This document shows positions 8,798 to 18,240 of a stretch of 64,000 bases of DNA, one piece after another. How positions within the stretch are numbered: the first letter of the stretch is position 1; each line of letters starts with the position of its first letter. The position numbers and the translations under genes were made by a program. The stretch lies in NCBI RefSeq assembly GCF_024054565.1, contig NZ_JAMXLR010000076.1, positions 62,001 to 126,000 on the forward strand, in the 5' to 3' direction. A model generated the notes under the pieces. The model worked only from the letters and a program-made list of their open reading frames with translations. It was not told the origin of the DNA and did no database searches. Origin of the DNA: Aeoliella straminimaris. Its GTDB lineage: Bacteria > Planctomycetota > Planctomycetia > Pirellulales > Lacipirellulaceae.

Positions 8798-10045
8798 ATG
8801 CAGCGGCCTGAGATACGTCTCGTTCATTCAAGCGATTGGCATTTGGAAGCCCCCCTGGCCGGCCTGCCCACGCTATCGGACGATCTGCGCGAACTGGCTC
8901 GCGATGCGGCCTACATGGCGGCGCAACAAGTGGTCGAGACCACGCTAGTCGAAGGCGCCGACGCACTGCTTCTGTCGGGCGACATTGTGGACCTCTCTCG
9001 CAGCGGACCTCGCGCCATTGTGTTTCTGCAGGAGCAGTTCGAACGCCTTCACGCCCGCAACGTGGAAGTCTTCTGGGCCGGAGGTGTGGTCGATGGGCCG
9101 GACGAGTGGCCCGTTGTGGCGAAGCTGCCCGAAAACGTTCACCGCTTTGGTTGTGGTGAAGTAGAGAACATCGAACTGAAACGCGACGGCAAGACCATTG
9201 CCCGCATTCAAGGTGTCAGCGCCGAAGACGATGGTAGCGTCGAGGCGAGCGGATTTCATCGCGATGCCAACGGAGTGTTCACCGCTGGCGTGGCCTACAG
9301 CACCAACGATTCGCCAGGCCGTGAAGGCGACCGCGTCCACTACATGGCCCTGGGCGGCCGGCATCGTCGTGCCACGGTGGATACCGAACCTGGTATCGCC
9401 CACTACGCCGGCACGCCTCAAGGTCGATCGCCCGGCGAATCGGGGCCTTGTGGTTGCACGCTCGTGCATGTGGTCGATGGCAAGACGCAAACCAAGTTTG
9501 TCTCGACCGATATCATCCGCTGGGTCGACGAGTCGATCGAAGTGACGGCCAGCACCACGCTCGAGCAACTCGAAGACCGCATGGACGAGCGACTCGACAA
9601 GCTCCGTCAAAAGTCGCAAGGCACCGACCTGTTGGTCTCGTTCCACCTGCGTGGTACCGGGCCGCTGATTACGCAACTGCGCCCCGGTATGGAGGTCGAC
9701 GCGTTGGTTGGCCGACTGCAGAAGCGAGCCGCGAAGCGTTCGCCGTTGTGCTGGACGGTCCGAGTCAACTGCCTGGCGCCTGCCACGGTGCCAGAAGAAT
9801 GGTACGACCAGGAGACCATCCTTGGCGACTACCTGCGACAGCTGGCCGAATTTGAAGAGGACGGCCGCAAGTCGCTCGCGCTCGAAGAACTGTTGCCGGA
9901 GCCACTCGCCAGCGACTGGCTCAAATCGGCCGCCAAGTTCACGGATTCCGATCACCGTACCATGGTGCTGGAGAACGCCAAGAAGCTGGGCATCGATTTG
10001 CTCACGTCGCCCGAAGCCACCGGACAACTAGTCAATTCCGAATGA
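8798..10045 (+). CDS. SbcD/YhaO-like metallophosphoesterase, probably inactive
   Basis: A 415-residue protein with the fold signature of DNA-repair exonuclease subunits (SbcD/Mre11/YhaO): SSDWHLEAPL (D13, H15) and LSGDIVDLSRSGPRA (D62), plus the family C-terminal motif HYAGTPQGRSPGESGPCGC. However, the canonical GNHD is replaced by GGVVD (about 95-99), the usual His of the next motif is missing (FTAGVAYS), and GHxH reads GGRH (186-189). Most metal-binding His/Asn residues are therefore lost and nuclease activity is doubtful. It may be a structural partner of the SbcC/YhaN-like ATPase downstream. The ATG at 8798 follows a good Shine-Dalgarno sequence. Confidence 0.85.
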   Translation: MQRPEIRLVHSSDWHLEAPLAGLPTLSDDLRELARDAAYMAAQQVVETTLVEGADALLLSGDIVDLSRSGPRAIVFLQEQFERLHARNVEVFWAGGVVDGPDEWPVVAKLPENVHRFGCGEVENIELKRDGKTIARIQGVSAEDDGSVEASGFHRDANGVFTAGVAYSTNDSPGREGDRVHYMALGGRHRRATVDTEPGIAHYAGTPQGRSPGESGPCGCTLVHVVDGKTQTKFVSTDIIRWVDESIEVTASTTLEQLEDRMDERLDKLRQKSQGTDLLVSFHLRGTGPLITQLRPGMEVDALVGRLQKRAAKRSPLCWTVRVNCLAPATVPEEWYDQETILGDYLRQLAEFEEDGRKSLALEELLPEPLASDWLKSAAKFTDSDHRTMVLENAKKLGIDLLTSPEATGQLVNSE

Positions 10046-10178
10046 GGAAAGACCAACGAGCTTGAGAACTACATTCCGCGTGTGGTCATTCGAGCGTCAC
10101 TAAAGTCGGCCGCCTCCCGATACCAGCGGCCTCGAACCTGCATCCTGCCACCGAACCTCGACCCCATCCCTCTCTCCC

Positions 10179-13100
10179 ATGCGTATCACTGACATCTCCG
10201 TCGACGGCTTCGGCGTTTGGCACGACCTCGATTTGCGTCGATTGTCGCCCGAAGTCACCGTGTTTCACGGTTGGAACGAAGCGGGCAAGACCACGTTGAT
10301 GCAGTTCTTGCGGAGCGTGCTATACGGCGTCTCCGACGATCGTCGGGCGGTGTACCTGCCGCCAGTCAGCGGAGGTCGTCCTGGCGGCTCGCTGGGCGTG
10401 GTGACCGACGATGGGCCGTTTCGCATCAACCGCTATGCCGACCGCAGCGACACCGACTGTGGACGCGTGACGATCGACATGCCCGAAGGCGAACAGCAGG
10501 GCGACCGCCTGTTGCGCGAGGCCATCGAGCACGTCGACGAAGCCACGTTCAATAACGTCTTCGCGCTGGGGCTCGATGAAATTCAGCATCTGGGCACGCT
10601 GGGAGGCAGCGCCGCGGCGCAGTGGATCTACCGCCTGACGTCCGGTCTCGATCGCATCATGCTGTACGACGTGATCGTCGGTCTGCGTTCGAGTCGCAAG
10701 AAGTTGCTGGACAATGCCGACAACAGTTCGAAGATCGCGACGCTATTGGCTGACAAGGAGCGTCTGGAGGCCGAGATCGCAGAGCTGGCGGGCCAGACCC
10801 GCACCTGGTGCCAGCGTGGTTTGGAAATCGACGAGATCGATCAGCAGGTGGCCACGCTGCGGGCCGAGGCTCGCGAGCGGGAACGCCGGGCCCGGCGGGT
10901 GGAAGTGGCGATGAACATCCGCCAGCAGTGGCTCAAGCGTTCAGAGACCGACACCCGCATCCAGTCGCTCGCCGGGCTGTACCCGTTGGAATCGACCGCT
11001 ATTGCGGACCTGGACGAACTGAACGAACGCATCGAGGAACACCAGCGGCAGCGCGAGATTCACAAAGGCCAGCGGCACCAGCTTCGCCAGGAGGCCGAGG
11101 ATCTGGGCATCAACGAAGTATTGGTGCGGAATTGTTGCCGAATCGAAGGCCTGGCCGAGCAGCAGGAGTGGCTCGAGTCGCTGGCTGCCCAGAGTGCAGA
11201 GTTCGAGGCCGAGGCCGACCAGCTGGCCGAGCGTTTCGAGAGCGAGACCAGCCGCCTGGCCCAGCAGTGGTTCGGCGACAGCGAGCGGCGTCTGGTGCTC
11301 ACTAAGGAGCAGCTAGAGAAGCTCGCTCCGCAGCGGACCGCCATGGATGCCGCTGAGAAGCAATTGGAGATCGCGGAACAAGAGTACGAGGTCTATCGCA
11401 ACGAGGAGGAGAAGGTCGCCGCGCAACTGGAGAGTGCTACTACCAGCAGCGAGCGACTCGGTCTGCCGACCAATCTGCAGGATGCCGGCGAGATGGTCGC
11501 CAAGCTGCGTCAGCGGCTCAATGTGGAACAGAAGATCGAACAGACTCGTCGTAGCGGTGTGGAACTCGAGCAGCAAGCTCGGGAATTGCTGGATGGACAG
11601 GTAATGCCCCTGCATCATTACGCGGCATGGGGTGCGTGCGTGTTCGGGGCGGTCGTACTGTTGTTCGCCTTTGCTTTTTCGCAGGGCCGCCCCGAACTCG
11701 GACAAGCTGGATTTCTGTTTCTGTTTGTCAGCGTCCTCGTACCTGTCTGGCGGTTCTTCAACAAAGAACGCATGGCCGAGGAACTCGATGGCGTTGAGCG
11801 GCAACTCGAAGACTTGAATCGGCAACTCGTGGCCGCCCGCACTGAGAAAGACGAGTTGGAAGAAGAGCTGCCCGTTGCGGATGGCTCAATTGTGCTTCGC
11901 CTGCAAACGGCCGAGAAGCACTTGGCCGAACTGGAAGACATGCTGCCGGTGGAGAGCGAACGTCGCCGCGCGACCGAAGCCAGCCGCAGTGCGAAGTCGG
12001 CCTACGATTCCGCCAAGGCGCGTGTCGAGACCACCCGCCGTGACTGGCGTGGCTCGCTCAAGGCCCTGGGACTGCCCGAGGCGCTCACGCCCAAGGAGCT
12101 CAACCTGCTGGCCGGCCAGTACGAGCAACTCGCCGCACTCGAACAGAAAGCGCTAAGCCGCGCCGACGACATGGCCCGTCGTCAGCGGGAGTTCGACCGC
12201 GTAGTGACTCGCATCGAGCGATTGGCCGAAGAGACTGGCCTGGTGATGGAGGATGCGGAGCCGCTGGATCAACTCGAGCACTTGTTGAGCGAAAGCCGCT
12301 TGCAGAAAGCCCATATCGAACATCGCGACAAGCTTCGCGAGCGGGCCAAAGAGCTAAAGGCCGAGGAGGCCCGTCATGCTCGCACCGCGATTGGCCTCAC
12401 CCGTAAACGCGACGCCATGTTCCAGAAGGCGGGAGTCGAGCACGAAACCGCTTACCGGAAGCTGGCTGCCGACCTTGAGGAGCGGACTCGCTTGGAAGGG
12501 GAGCGGAAGTCGCTCACCCGCGAGATCGCTGCCGCGATTGGCAACTTGGGTAGTGAGGAAGAGTTCGCCGAGTTCTTCACACCCGAGGTGGTCGGCACGC
12601 TCGAGAAGCAATGGGAAGGTTTTACCAGCGCTCACGAGGCCACCGAGAAGGAGCTCGACACTCTGCTAAAAGAGCGAGCGCAATTGGCTGAGAAGCAGCG
12701 GACCCTGGCCGAAGATTCGACGTTGTCCGAGAAGCAGATCGAGCTGGGCATCGTCGAGGCGAATCTGCACCGCGCCATGGAAGCCTGGCGCGAGCGGGCC
12801 GTTGCGAGCCAGATGCTCGAACGCGTCCGGCACGAATACGAACTGCATCGCCAACCCGAAACTCTGCAGGAAGCCACAGGTTACTTCCGCGAGCTGACCG
12901 GCGGCTTGTACACGCGAGTGTGGACGCCGCTGGCGAACGACATCCTGTTCGTCGACCGCGAGGACGGCACATCGCTGGCGGTCGAGTCGCTGAGCCGCGG
13001 CACCCGCGAGCAGTTGTTCCTCAGCGTTCGGATGGCCTTGATCTCGATGTTTGCCCGCCGGGGGATCCAGCTGCCGATGATTCTGGACGACGTGCTCGTG

Positions 13101-13634
13101 AACTACGACGAACGCCGAGCCGCGGTGGCCGCCAAGGTGCTCACGGAGTTCGCCGCCGAGGGACATCAGCTGCTGGTGTTCACCTGCCACGAGCACATTC
13201 TGGCCATTTTCAAGAAACTGTCGGCCGACTGCCGCCGCCTGCCGAGTCGCTTTGGCGAGCACTTCCAAGAGGAAGTGGAAGAAGTGGTCGAGGAGGTCAT
13301 AGAAGAGCCCGAGGTAGAAGAAGTCGCCGAGGAGGAAGTGGTTGAAGAGGAAGTGGTTGAAGAGGTGGCCGAGGAGCCGGAAGTCGAAGAGGTGGCCGAA
13401 GAGCCTGAACCGGAGCCCGACTATTACTACACAGCGACCATCGTCCCCCGTAAGAAGCTCAAGCCCGAACCGGCACCAGAACCACCGGTCGAGGTGGACT
13501 ACGACTACGACATCGCTCCCCGCATCGAGCCGGTGGAGTACGACTGGGACCACGACAATCCCGATCACATCGAGCGGAGCGAAATCGACTCGCAGCCGAT
13601 GGAAGAGCCGATGGTTTATACGCGGTGGGGATAG
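10179..13634 (+). CDS. SbcC/Rad50/YhaN-like SMC-type ATPase
   Basis: A 1151-residue SMC-family ATPase, the expected partner of the upstream SbcD-like protein. Walker A is GWNEAGKTT (31-39), with long coiled coils on both sides of a central pair of hydrophobic helices (about 480-527), as in YhaN-type proteins. The signature is ESLSRGTREQLFLSVRMALI (about 932-951), Walker B is LPMILDDVLVNYD (about 966) and the H-loop is LLVFTCHEH. The ATPase core ends near residue 1025; the remaining about 125 residues are a Glu/Val/Pro/Tyr-rich acidic tail with imperfect EVEEVAEEP repeats, which is not part of the family core. DNA-end processing or membrane-associated chromosome maintenance is inferred. Confidence 0.9.
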   Translation: MRITDISVDGFGVWHDLDLRRLSPEVTVFHGWNEAGKTTLMQFLRSVLYGVSDDRRAVYLPPVSGGRPGGSLGVVTDDGPFRINRYADRSDTDCGRVTIDMPEGEQQGDRLLREAIEHVDEATFNNVFALGLDEIQHLGTLGGSAAAQWIYRLTSGLDRIMLYDVIVGLRSSRKKLLDNADNSSKIATLLADKERLEAEIAELAGQTRTWCQRGLEIDEIDQQVATLRAEARERERRARRVEVAMNIRQQWLKRSETDTRIQSLAGLYPLESTAIADLDELNERIEEHQRQREIHKGQRHQLRQEAEDLGINEVLVRNCCRIEGLAEQQEWLESLAAQSAEFEAEADQLAERFESETSRLAQQWFGDSERRLVLTKEQLEKLAPQRTAMDAAEKQLEIAEQEYEVYRNEEEKVAAQLESATTSSERLGLPTNLQDAGEMVAKLRQRLNVEQKIEQTRRSGVELEQQARELLDGQVMPLHHYAAWGACVFGAVVLLFAFAFSQGRPELGQAGFLFLFVSVLVPVWRFFNKERMAEELDGVERQLEDLNRQLVAARTEKDELEEELPVADGSIVLRLQTAEKHLAELEDMLPVESERRRATEASRSAKSAYDSAKARVETTRRDWRGSLKALGLPEALTPKELNLLAGQYEQLAALEQKALSRADDMARRQREFDRVVTRIERLAEETGLVMEDAEPLDQLEHLLSESRLQKAHIEHRDKLRERAKELKAEEARHARTAIGLTRKRDAMFQKAGVEHETAYRKLAADLEERTRLEGERKSLTREIAAAIGNLGSEEEFAEFFTPEVVGTLEKQWEGFTSAHEATEKELDTLLKERAQLAEKQRTLAEDSTLSEKQIELGIVEANLHRAMEAWRERAVASQMLERVRHEYELHRQPETLQEATGYFRELTGGLYTRVWTPLANDILFVDREDGTSLAVESLSRGTREQLFLSVRMALISMFARRGIQLPMILDDVLVNYDERRAAVAAKVLTEFAAEGHQLLVFTCHEHILAIFKKLSADCRRLPSRFGEHFQEEVEEVVEEVIEEPEVEEVAEEEVVEEEVVEEVAEEPEVEEVAEEPEPEPDYYYTATIVPRKKLKPEPAPEPPVEVDYDYDIAPRIEPVEYDWDHDNPDHIERSEIDSQPMEEPMVYTRWG

Positions 13635-13644
13635 TTTGGTGAGC

Positions 13645-13662
13645 CGGGAGCGTCAGCGCCCG
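13645..13662. repeat. CGGGAGCGTCAGCGCCCG short palindromic element
   Basis: A short imperfect palindrome just downstream of the SMC-type ATPase gene, between convergent genes. From memory this GGGAGCGTnAGCGCCCG string is common between genes in planctomycete genomes. It could act as a weak transcription terminator hairpin for one or both genes. Confidence 0.35.
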
Positions 13663-13691
13663 AAGAAGGTGAATCGCTCCAGAATCTTTCG

Positions 13692-14207
13692 CTACTCAGG
13701 CACTCCATAGGTTGAATTCAGTAACGCGGATTCAAGATTCGCTTTTATCTCGTCGGAAAGGTCCTCCGGGTAGATAGCCGTGAGTTGAGCACAGCCCTCG
13801 TCGGTTCCGTAGGCAACGATACAGAATTGTTGTGGAAAAGGAGCGTTGAGTCGGTTGCCTTTGACTAAGAGTGTCTCTCGACCATCCAGCTGCCGCACAT
13901 CCTTCTCAACTAGTTCCATGTTCGCTGACAGCATTTGATCGGCGGAAAAGTCGTTGATCAAGAAATTGAGGGTCTGCTGTGGGGCATGAGCCATCAAGAT
14001 GCTGGTGCGCAGCTGCTCGTTATGGAACAGCTTGTTCTGCTCATCCCATACGAAACCGTCTGGTGCAATGAAAGTGAATCGCGGCTCTTCGGAAGCTTCA
14101 TCTATTCCAACTACTGTGTTCGACATCGCCTCTTCGGCTGAGTCATTCTTGCCACATCCGGCGCAAAGTGTCAAAGAGACAATCGCTACTAACAGTTTTA
14201 TACGCAT
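13692..14207 (-). CDS. Lipoprotein, function unknown
   Basis: A 171-residue protein starting MRIKLLVAIVSLTLCAGCGK, a signal peptide with lipobox LCAGC, so it is probably membrane-anchored by a lipidated Cys19. The mature part contains FTFIAPDGFVWDEQNKLF and later LDGRETLLVKGN, resembling small periplasmic lipoproteins of mixed alpha/beta type, but I do not recognise the family. The ATG at 14207 is chosen for the signal peptide. Codon use looks less GC-biased than its neighbours. It is flanked by the convergent SMC-type gene and the co-directional M16 peptidase genes; no functional link is evident. Confidence 0.75.
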   Translation of the reverse strand: MRIKLLVAIVSLTLCAGCGKNDSAEEAMSNTVVGIDEASEEPRFTFIAPDGFVWDEQNKLFHNEQLRTSILMAHAPQQTLNFLINDFSADQMLSANMELVEKDVRQLDGRETLLVKGNRLNAPFPQQFCIVAYGTDEGCAQLTAIYPEDLSDEIKANLESALLNSTYGVPE

Positions 14208-14323
14208 GGTGTTTCGCCTGATATTCAAACGTGAAAAATTCCACACCGAAGCTTCAGTGCTATGTGGCTGAGGCGAGATGCAAAGCATTAATTGCAGTCA
14301 ACCACGAATTCGCGTGACGGACC

Positions 14324-15556
14324 TCACCCCTCGAGCGACTTGAGCGGCCCCACAGCTGCCGTGGCGTACTGCGAGAGCGGGTACTTGGCCAGCACCTGCA
14401 TCACTTCGTCCAGCGTGACGCTACTCACCGCTTCCAGGTCGTCAGTCACGGCGCGGTACTCGCGACGTTGCAGCCAGTTGCCGCCGACGCTGAAAAGCCG
14501 GCTGCGGGGGCGTTCGTTGCCCAGCACCACGCGGGCCTTCACCTTGTTCTTGGCTTGTTCGAACTCTTCGGGCTTAAAGCCCGACTGCTCGGCTTCTTCA
14601 AAGAGCTTGTGCAGCCGCGCGAGGTTTGCGGCCGTGTCTTCCGGCTCGCACGCCACCCAAGTATAGAACATGCCCACGCCTTGGTACTCGTAGTGGCCCA
14701 GGCTGGCCGATTCCACCAGGCCGCTATCGACCAGGTCCCAGTACATGCGGCTGCCGGAGTCGTCGCCCATCATGGTGGTCAGCAGCTTCGCGGCGAACCG
14801 AGCATCATCGCCCGCTGCTGGTGCATCACGCAGCAGCAACACGTACTGCTGCGTGCAATTGGCGTTCGGTTTCACCTCGACTTGCGGCTGCATGGCGACC
14901 GGCGGCGTGGTCCGCTGGGGCTTGCTCGCTTCCCATGCGCCGCACAGTTCTTCGCACTGCTCGACCAGGGCGTCGAAGTCGACCTTGCCGGCCGCGGCGA
15001 CGAACAGGTTATCGGACGAGTAACGATCGCGGTGGTATAGCAGCATCTGGTCGGGCGACAGCGCGGTGACGCTGGCCTCGCTGCCGATCACGCTGTTGGC
15101 GATCGGATGGTCGCCGAAGCAAATCTGCTTCAGCCGGTCGTCCATTCCGTAGGGCGGCTGGTCGAGGTACATCTGGATCTCCTCGACGATTACCTTCTTC
15201 TCCATCTCGAAGTCCGACTCGCGGAGACTGGGCCGCATGATGTCGGCCAGGATGTCGAGGGCCGCGCCCTGGTACTCGGGCAGCACCGAGGCGTAATACA
15301 CGGTGCTCTCCTCGCTGGTAAAGGCGTTGTAGTGGGCGCCGATTTCGTCGAACTCGCGGTTCACGTCGTCCGCACTGCGGCGCGGCGTCCCCTTGAACAC
15401 CATGTGCTCCAGGAAGTGACTGATGCCAGCCAGTTCGGGCGTTTCGTCCCGCGAACCGGTGCGGACAAAGAAGCCCAGGCCCATGGAGTGAGCTGCCGGA
15501 TTGCACTCGGCCACGATCTCCAGGCCGTTGGCCAGGCGGTGCTTACGAAATTCCAT
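14324..15556 (-). CDS. M16 family zinc peptidase, catalytic subunit
   Basis: A 410-residue M16B (pitrilysin/processing-peptidase-like) metalloprotease. The inverted zinc motif HFLEH (residues 47-51) is intact within AGISHFLEHMVFKGT, with a downstream EEIQMYLD region holding the expected third ligand Glu. Length matches one M16 half-clamshell module. Translation probably couples to the upstream M16 gene, whose end overlaps this start by 14 nt. M16B pairs typically degrade peptides of roughly 10-40 residues as heterodimers. No signal peptide is evident, so it is likely cytoplasmic. Confidence 0.93.
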   Translation of the reverse strand: MEFRKHRLANGLEIVAECNPAAHSMGLGFFVRTGSRDETPELAGISHFLEHMVFKGTPRRSADDVNREFDEIGAHYNAFTSEESTVYYASVLPEYQGAALDILADIMRPSLRESDFEMEKKVIVEEIQMYLDQPPYGMDDRLKQICFGDHPIANSVIGSEASVTALSPDQMLLYHRDRYSSDNLFVAAAGKVDFDALVEQCEELCGAWEASKPQRTTPPVAMQPQVEVKPNANCTQQYVLLLRDAPAAGDDARFAAKLLTTMMGDDSGSRMYWDLVDSGLVESASLGHYEYQGVGMFYTWVACEPEDTAANLARLHKLFEEAEQSGFKPEEFEQAKNKVKARVVLGNERPRSRLFSVGGNWLQRREYRAVTDDLEAVSSVTLDEVMQVLAKYPLSQYATAAVGPLKSLEG

Positions 15557-16784
15557 TAGGAAGCTCCAATGGTTGCGGTCCGAGCGTCAAGCAGGTGAAC
15601 GTCTCAGGTGGATTAGCTGCCAGATAGGCATTGATGCTCTCGGCCGTCAGGGCGTCGACCTTGGCGGCTACTTCTTCGATAGGTCGGATGCGCCCCAGAT
15701 GGTACCAGTCGCGGGACAGCGAACCCGCGCGGGCCGAAGTCGACTCCTGTTGCATAATCAAGCTGCTCTTGATGCGGGCCTTAAGACGGGCGAGTTCCTC
15801 GGCCTGCACGCCCTCGCCCAACCGCACCAGTTCGCTGTGGGTCACGTCGAGTGTCTCCTGAGCTCGCTCGGCCGTGGTGCCGGCGTAGCAGAATACGGCC
15901 GCCCGTTCGCGCTGGGTATGAAGCGAGGCGTACACCGTGTAGCACAGGCCACGCTTCTCGCGGACCTCGCTGAACAGGCGGGAACTCATGCCGCCCGAAA
16001 GCACTCCGACCGCCGACCAGGCTTCGAAGTACTGCGGATGGCGATAGGGTATGGAGGGGAACGCCAAGCCGATATGCGACTGGTTCGAATCGTAGGTTAA
16101 ATGGGTGTCCTTCGAGGGCGCCATCTCGGTGATGGGGCTGTAATCGGCCTGCACCTTCCAGTCTCCGAATAATTCGTCCGCAGCGTTGCAGACTTCCTGC
16201 CAGTCGAAGTTGCCGGCGATGCCCAGGATGGCGTCGCGTGGACCGTAGCGATTGGTGAAAAACTGTTGGACGTCTGCGGCGGTAAGCTTTGCCAGGTCAT
16301 CTTGCTCGCCGTGGCTGGGGCGACCCCAGGGGTCGGGGTAGTGCCGACGGCGAAGTTCCATCATCAGCTTCTGACCGGGATCGTCTTCCACGCCGCGTAG
16401 CTCTTGAATGCATACGGCGCGGCCAGCTTCGAGTTGGTCTTCGGGCAGGTGGGGACGGCGGACGATATCGGCGTAGATCGAAAGGGCCGGAATCAAACTA
16501 GCGCTGATCGTGGCCCCGCTGAAGTTGGCCTGCGAGACGCCCACCGACTCGCTTCGCTCGACCCCCAGGTTCTCCAGGTCGCTAATGAGGTGTCGGCTAT
16601 CGCGATCTCCGGCGCCGCGCAGCATCATCTCGCACGACAAGCTGGCCAGCCCCGCCTGTCCAGCCGGATCGTGGCGGCAGCCAGCGGAGATCAGCAACGA
16701 AAAAGCGGCGGACTGAAAAGCGTCGGACGGTTCGCCGAGTAATACCAGGCCGTTGTCGAGTTGGTGGACGTAGTCGGTAGGCAC
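15543..16784 (-). CDS. M16 family peptidase-like, non-catalytic subunit
   Basis: A 413-residue M16 homologue in which the zinc motif is lost: the aligned region reads AGLASLSCEMM instead of HxxEH. The C-terminal half retains M16 features such as RLFSEVREKRGLCYTVYASL, the R/Y-type substrate-binding motif of the non-catalytic partner. It directly precedes and overlaps the catalytic M16 gene by 14 nt, the usual arrangement for an alpha/beta heterodimer resembling mitochondrial processing peptidase or bacterial M16B pairs. Confidence 0.92.
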   Translation of the reverse strand: MPTDYVHQLDNGLVLLGEPSDAFQSAAFSLLISAGCRHDPAGQAGLASLSCEMMLRGAGDRDSRHLISDLENLGVERSESVGVSQANFSGATISASLIPALSIYADIVRRPHLPEDQLEAGRAVCIQELRGVEDDPGQKLMMELRRRHYPDPWGRPSHGEQDDLAKLTAADVQQFFTNRYGPRDAILGIAGNFDWQEVCNAADELFGDWKVQADYSPITEMAPSKDTHLTYDSNQSHIGLAFPSIPYRHPQYFEAWSAVGVLSGGMSSRLFSEVREKRGLCYTVYASLHTQRERAAVFCYAGTTAERAQETLDVTHSELVRLGEGVQAEELARLKARIKSSLIMQQESTSARAGSLSRDWYHLGRIRPIEEVAAKVDALTAESINAYLAANPPETFTCLTLGPQPLELPNGIS

Positions 16785-17072
16785 CGCGGATCTTGCTGGT
16801 TATGGGAAATCGAATGAGACCACAGGGGGAACCCGCTAATGTGGACCATTCCGCCCGCTCCGGCAAGTGCGGTCTGTTCCTGGGTTACAGGAATCTTTAC
16901 GCTGGGCGGCCTCGCAGGAAACTGCGAATTTTGCAGGGACTCGGGCACCGTCAGCCGAAATTTTGAACTTGGCAAAACAATCGGGGCGTTTTTCGCCGAA
17001 GCCAGCTCGATTTGCGTTTCAACCACCGGTATGGGGCCGATCCACCACGCAAGACACGCGTGCCTCTATGCC

Positions 17073-17822
17073 CTAGCAGGGGTGCTCGCCCGGGGCGACT
17101 TTCTCCAGCAGTCGTAGGGCTGCCGCGAAGCCAACTTCGTAGCCCAGAGGCCCCGCCGACGCGACACCCAGCACGTCGAACACCCGCCGGCGACGTTGTT
17201 CGACTGTCCGCAGGCTGACCTGCTGCCGCGATGCAATCGACTTGTTTGGCTTGCCGGCGCACACGTCGTTCAGGACATCGCGTTGGGCGTCGCTCAAGCG
17301 AGAGACGGCTTTGGCGTACCTTGCCAGGTGCGTGCGGGCGAGTCGTTTGAGTCCATGAATCGCAATCGCGCTGTGGACCATGGTCAGCAACTCTGCCAAG
17401 TCGTTGGGGGGGCCGACTACTGCAATGGGGGCTTGGAGACCTTCGGGCAGGTTCAATGAGATCGTTTGGTGGTGCGTGCAAACGAATAGCGTGGCATCGC
17501 AATGGTCCATTAGCTCGAACAGACGCAACGCGCGGTTGACGAACTCGTCAGAACCTTCCATTAGAACGCAACCTGGTTGGTGCTCTGCGAGCGTCGCCGT
17601 GAATTGAGAGAGATCGGGGCAGGCAATCACCGGTTGCCGGCGCTCTTTCGCCAGAGTCGACAGCTCGTGGATGAAGCTGGTCGTCAGCGAACAAATCAGT
17701 AGGGGAGCATTCGGTGGGGCGAGGTGGGGCAGATCTGCCGCGTCGGGACCGTCAATCATCTTCGTATTGTCGTCCGTTGAGACTCGGGAGGCAGATAATT
17801 TGGTGGTTGGATAGAAGTACAT
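17073..17822 (-). CDS. LuxR-type transcriptional regulator with receiver-like N-terminus
   Basis: A 249-residue protein. The C-terminal segment (about 172-220) is a LuxR/GerE-type helix-turn-helix: LSDAQRDVLNDVCAGKPNKS then QVSLRTVEQRRRRVFDVLGV. The N-terminal about 150 residues have alternating hydrophobic strands like a CheY-type receiver (LLICSLTTSFI, GCVLMEGSD, ATLFVCTHHQ) but I see no clear phospho-acceptor Asp pocket, so it may be an atypical receiver. The start is uncertain: ATG 17822 or ATG 17759. It stands alone, with long gaps on its upstream side. Target genes are unknown. Confidence 0.75.
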   Translation of the reverse strand: MYFYPTTKLSASRVSTDDNTKMIDGPDAADLPHLAPPNAPLLICSLTTSFIHELSTLAKERRQPVIACPDLSQFTATLAEHQPGCVLMEGSDEFVNRALRLFELMDHCDATLFVCTHHQTISLNLPEGLQAPIAVVGPPNDLAELLTMVHSAIAIHGLKRLARTHLARYAKAVSRLSDAQRDVLNDVCAGKPNKSIASRQQVSLRTVEQRRRRVFDVLGVASAGPLGYEVGFAAALRLLEKVAPGEHPC

Positions 17823-18240
17823 ACGATAGTTCTGGTCGAAAGGAAAGCTGAGTTATGGGCATTGAAAATCGGCGTTTCGGAATGCCGTATCGGTGTTCCG
17901 CATCCGATCTGCTGCCACTGCTGCGATCATTATCGGAGGTGGTGGTAAACACGGTCTATCGACTGCGGGTCGACAAATAAAAAAGGTTTCCGCAGATACG
18001 TCGACTATCACTCGACATGCACCGATCCCATGCTCGACAACGAAAACAGCATGTCGAAATCACCTCCGACGGCGTCACCACGGCTCATCAGAAATGGACG
18101 TCTACCAAACCTTGGTGTCGCTTCATTTCCGCGCAGAGAAGTGCCCTAAACGATGATGGCCAAGAGCGCCAATGTGGAAGGGAGCAGTGTGCAGAAGATA
18201 GGACCCACTGCCATGTCAGATTATCCAAACTGGTGGCGGC
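17823..18240. other. Non-coding gap, no recognised feature
   Basis: A 418-bp gap upstream of the LuxR-type regulator and downstream of the GNAT gene. Short open frames occur but none has a ribosome-binding site or a recognisable product. It presumably contains the regulator's promoter. No repeat, tRNA or clear structured RNA was seen. Confidence 0.4.
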
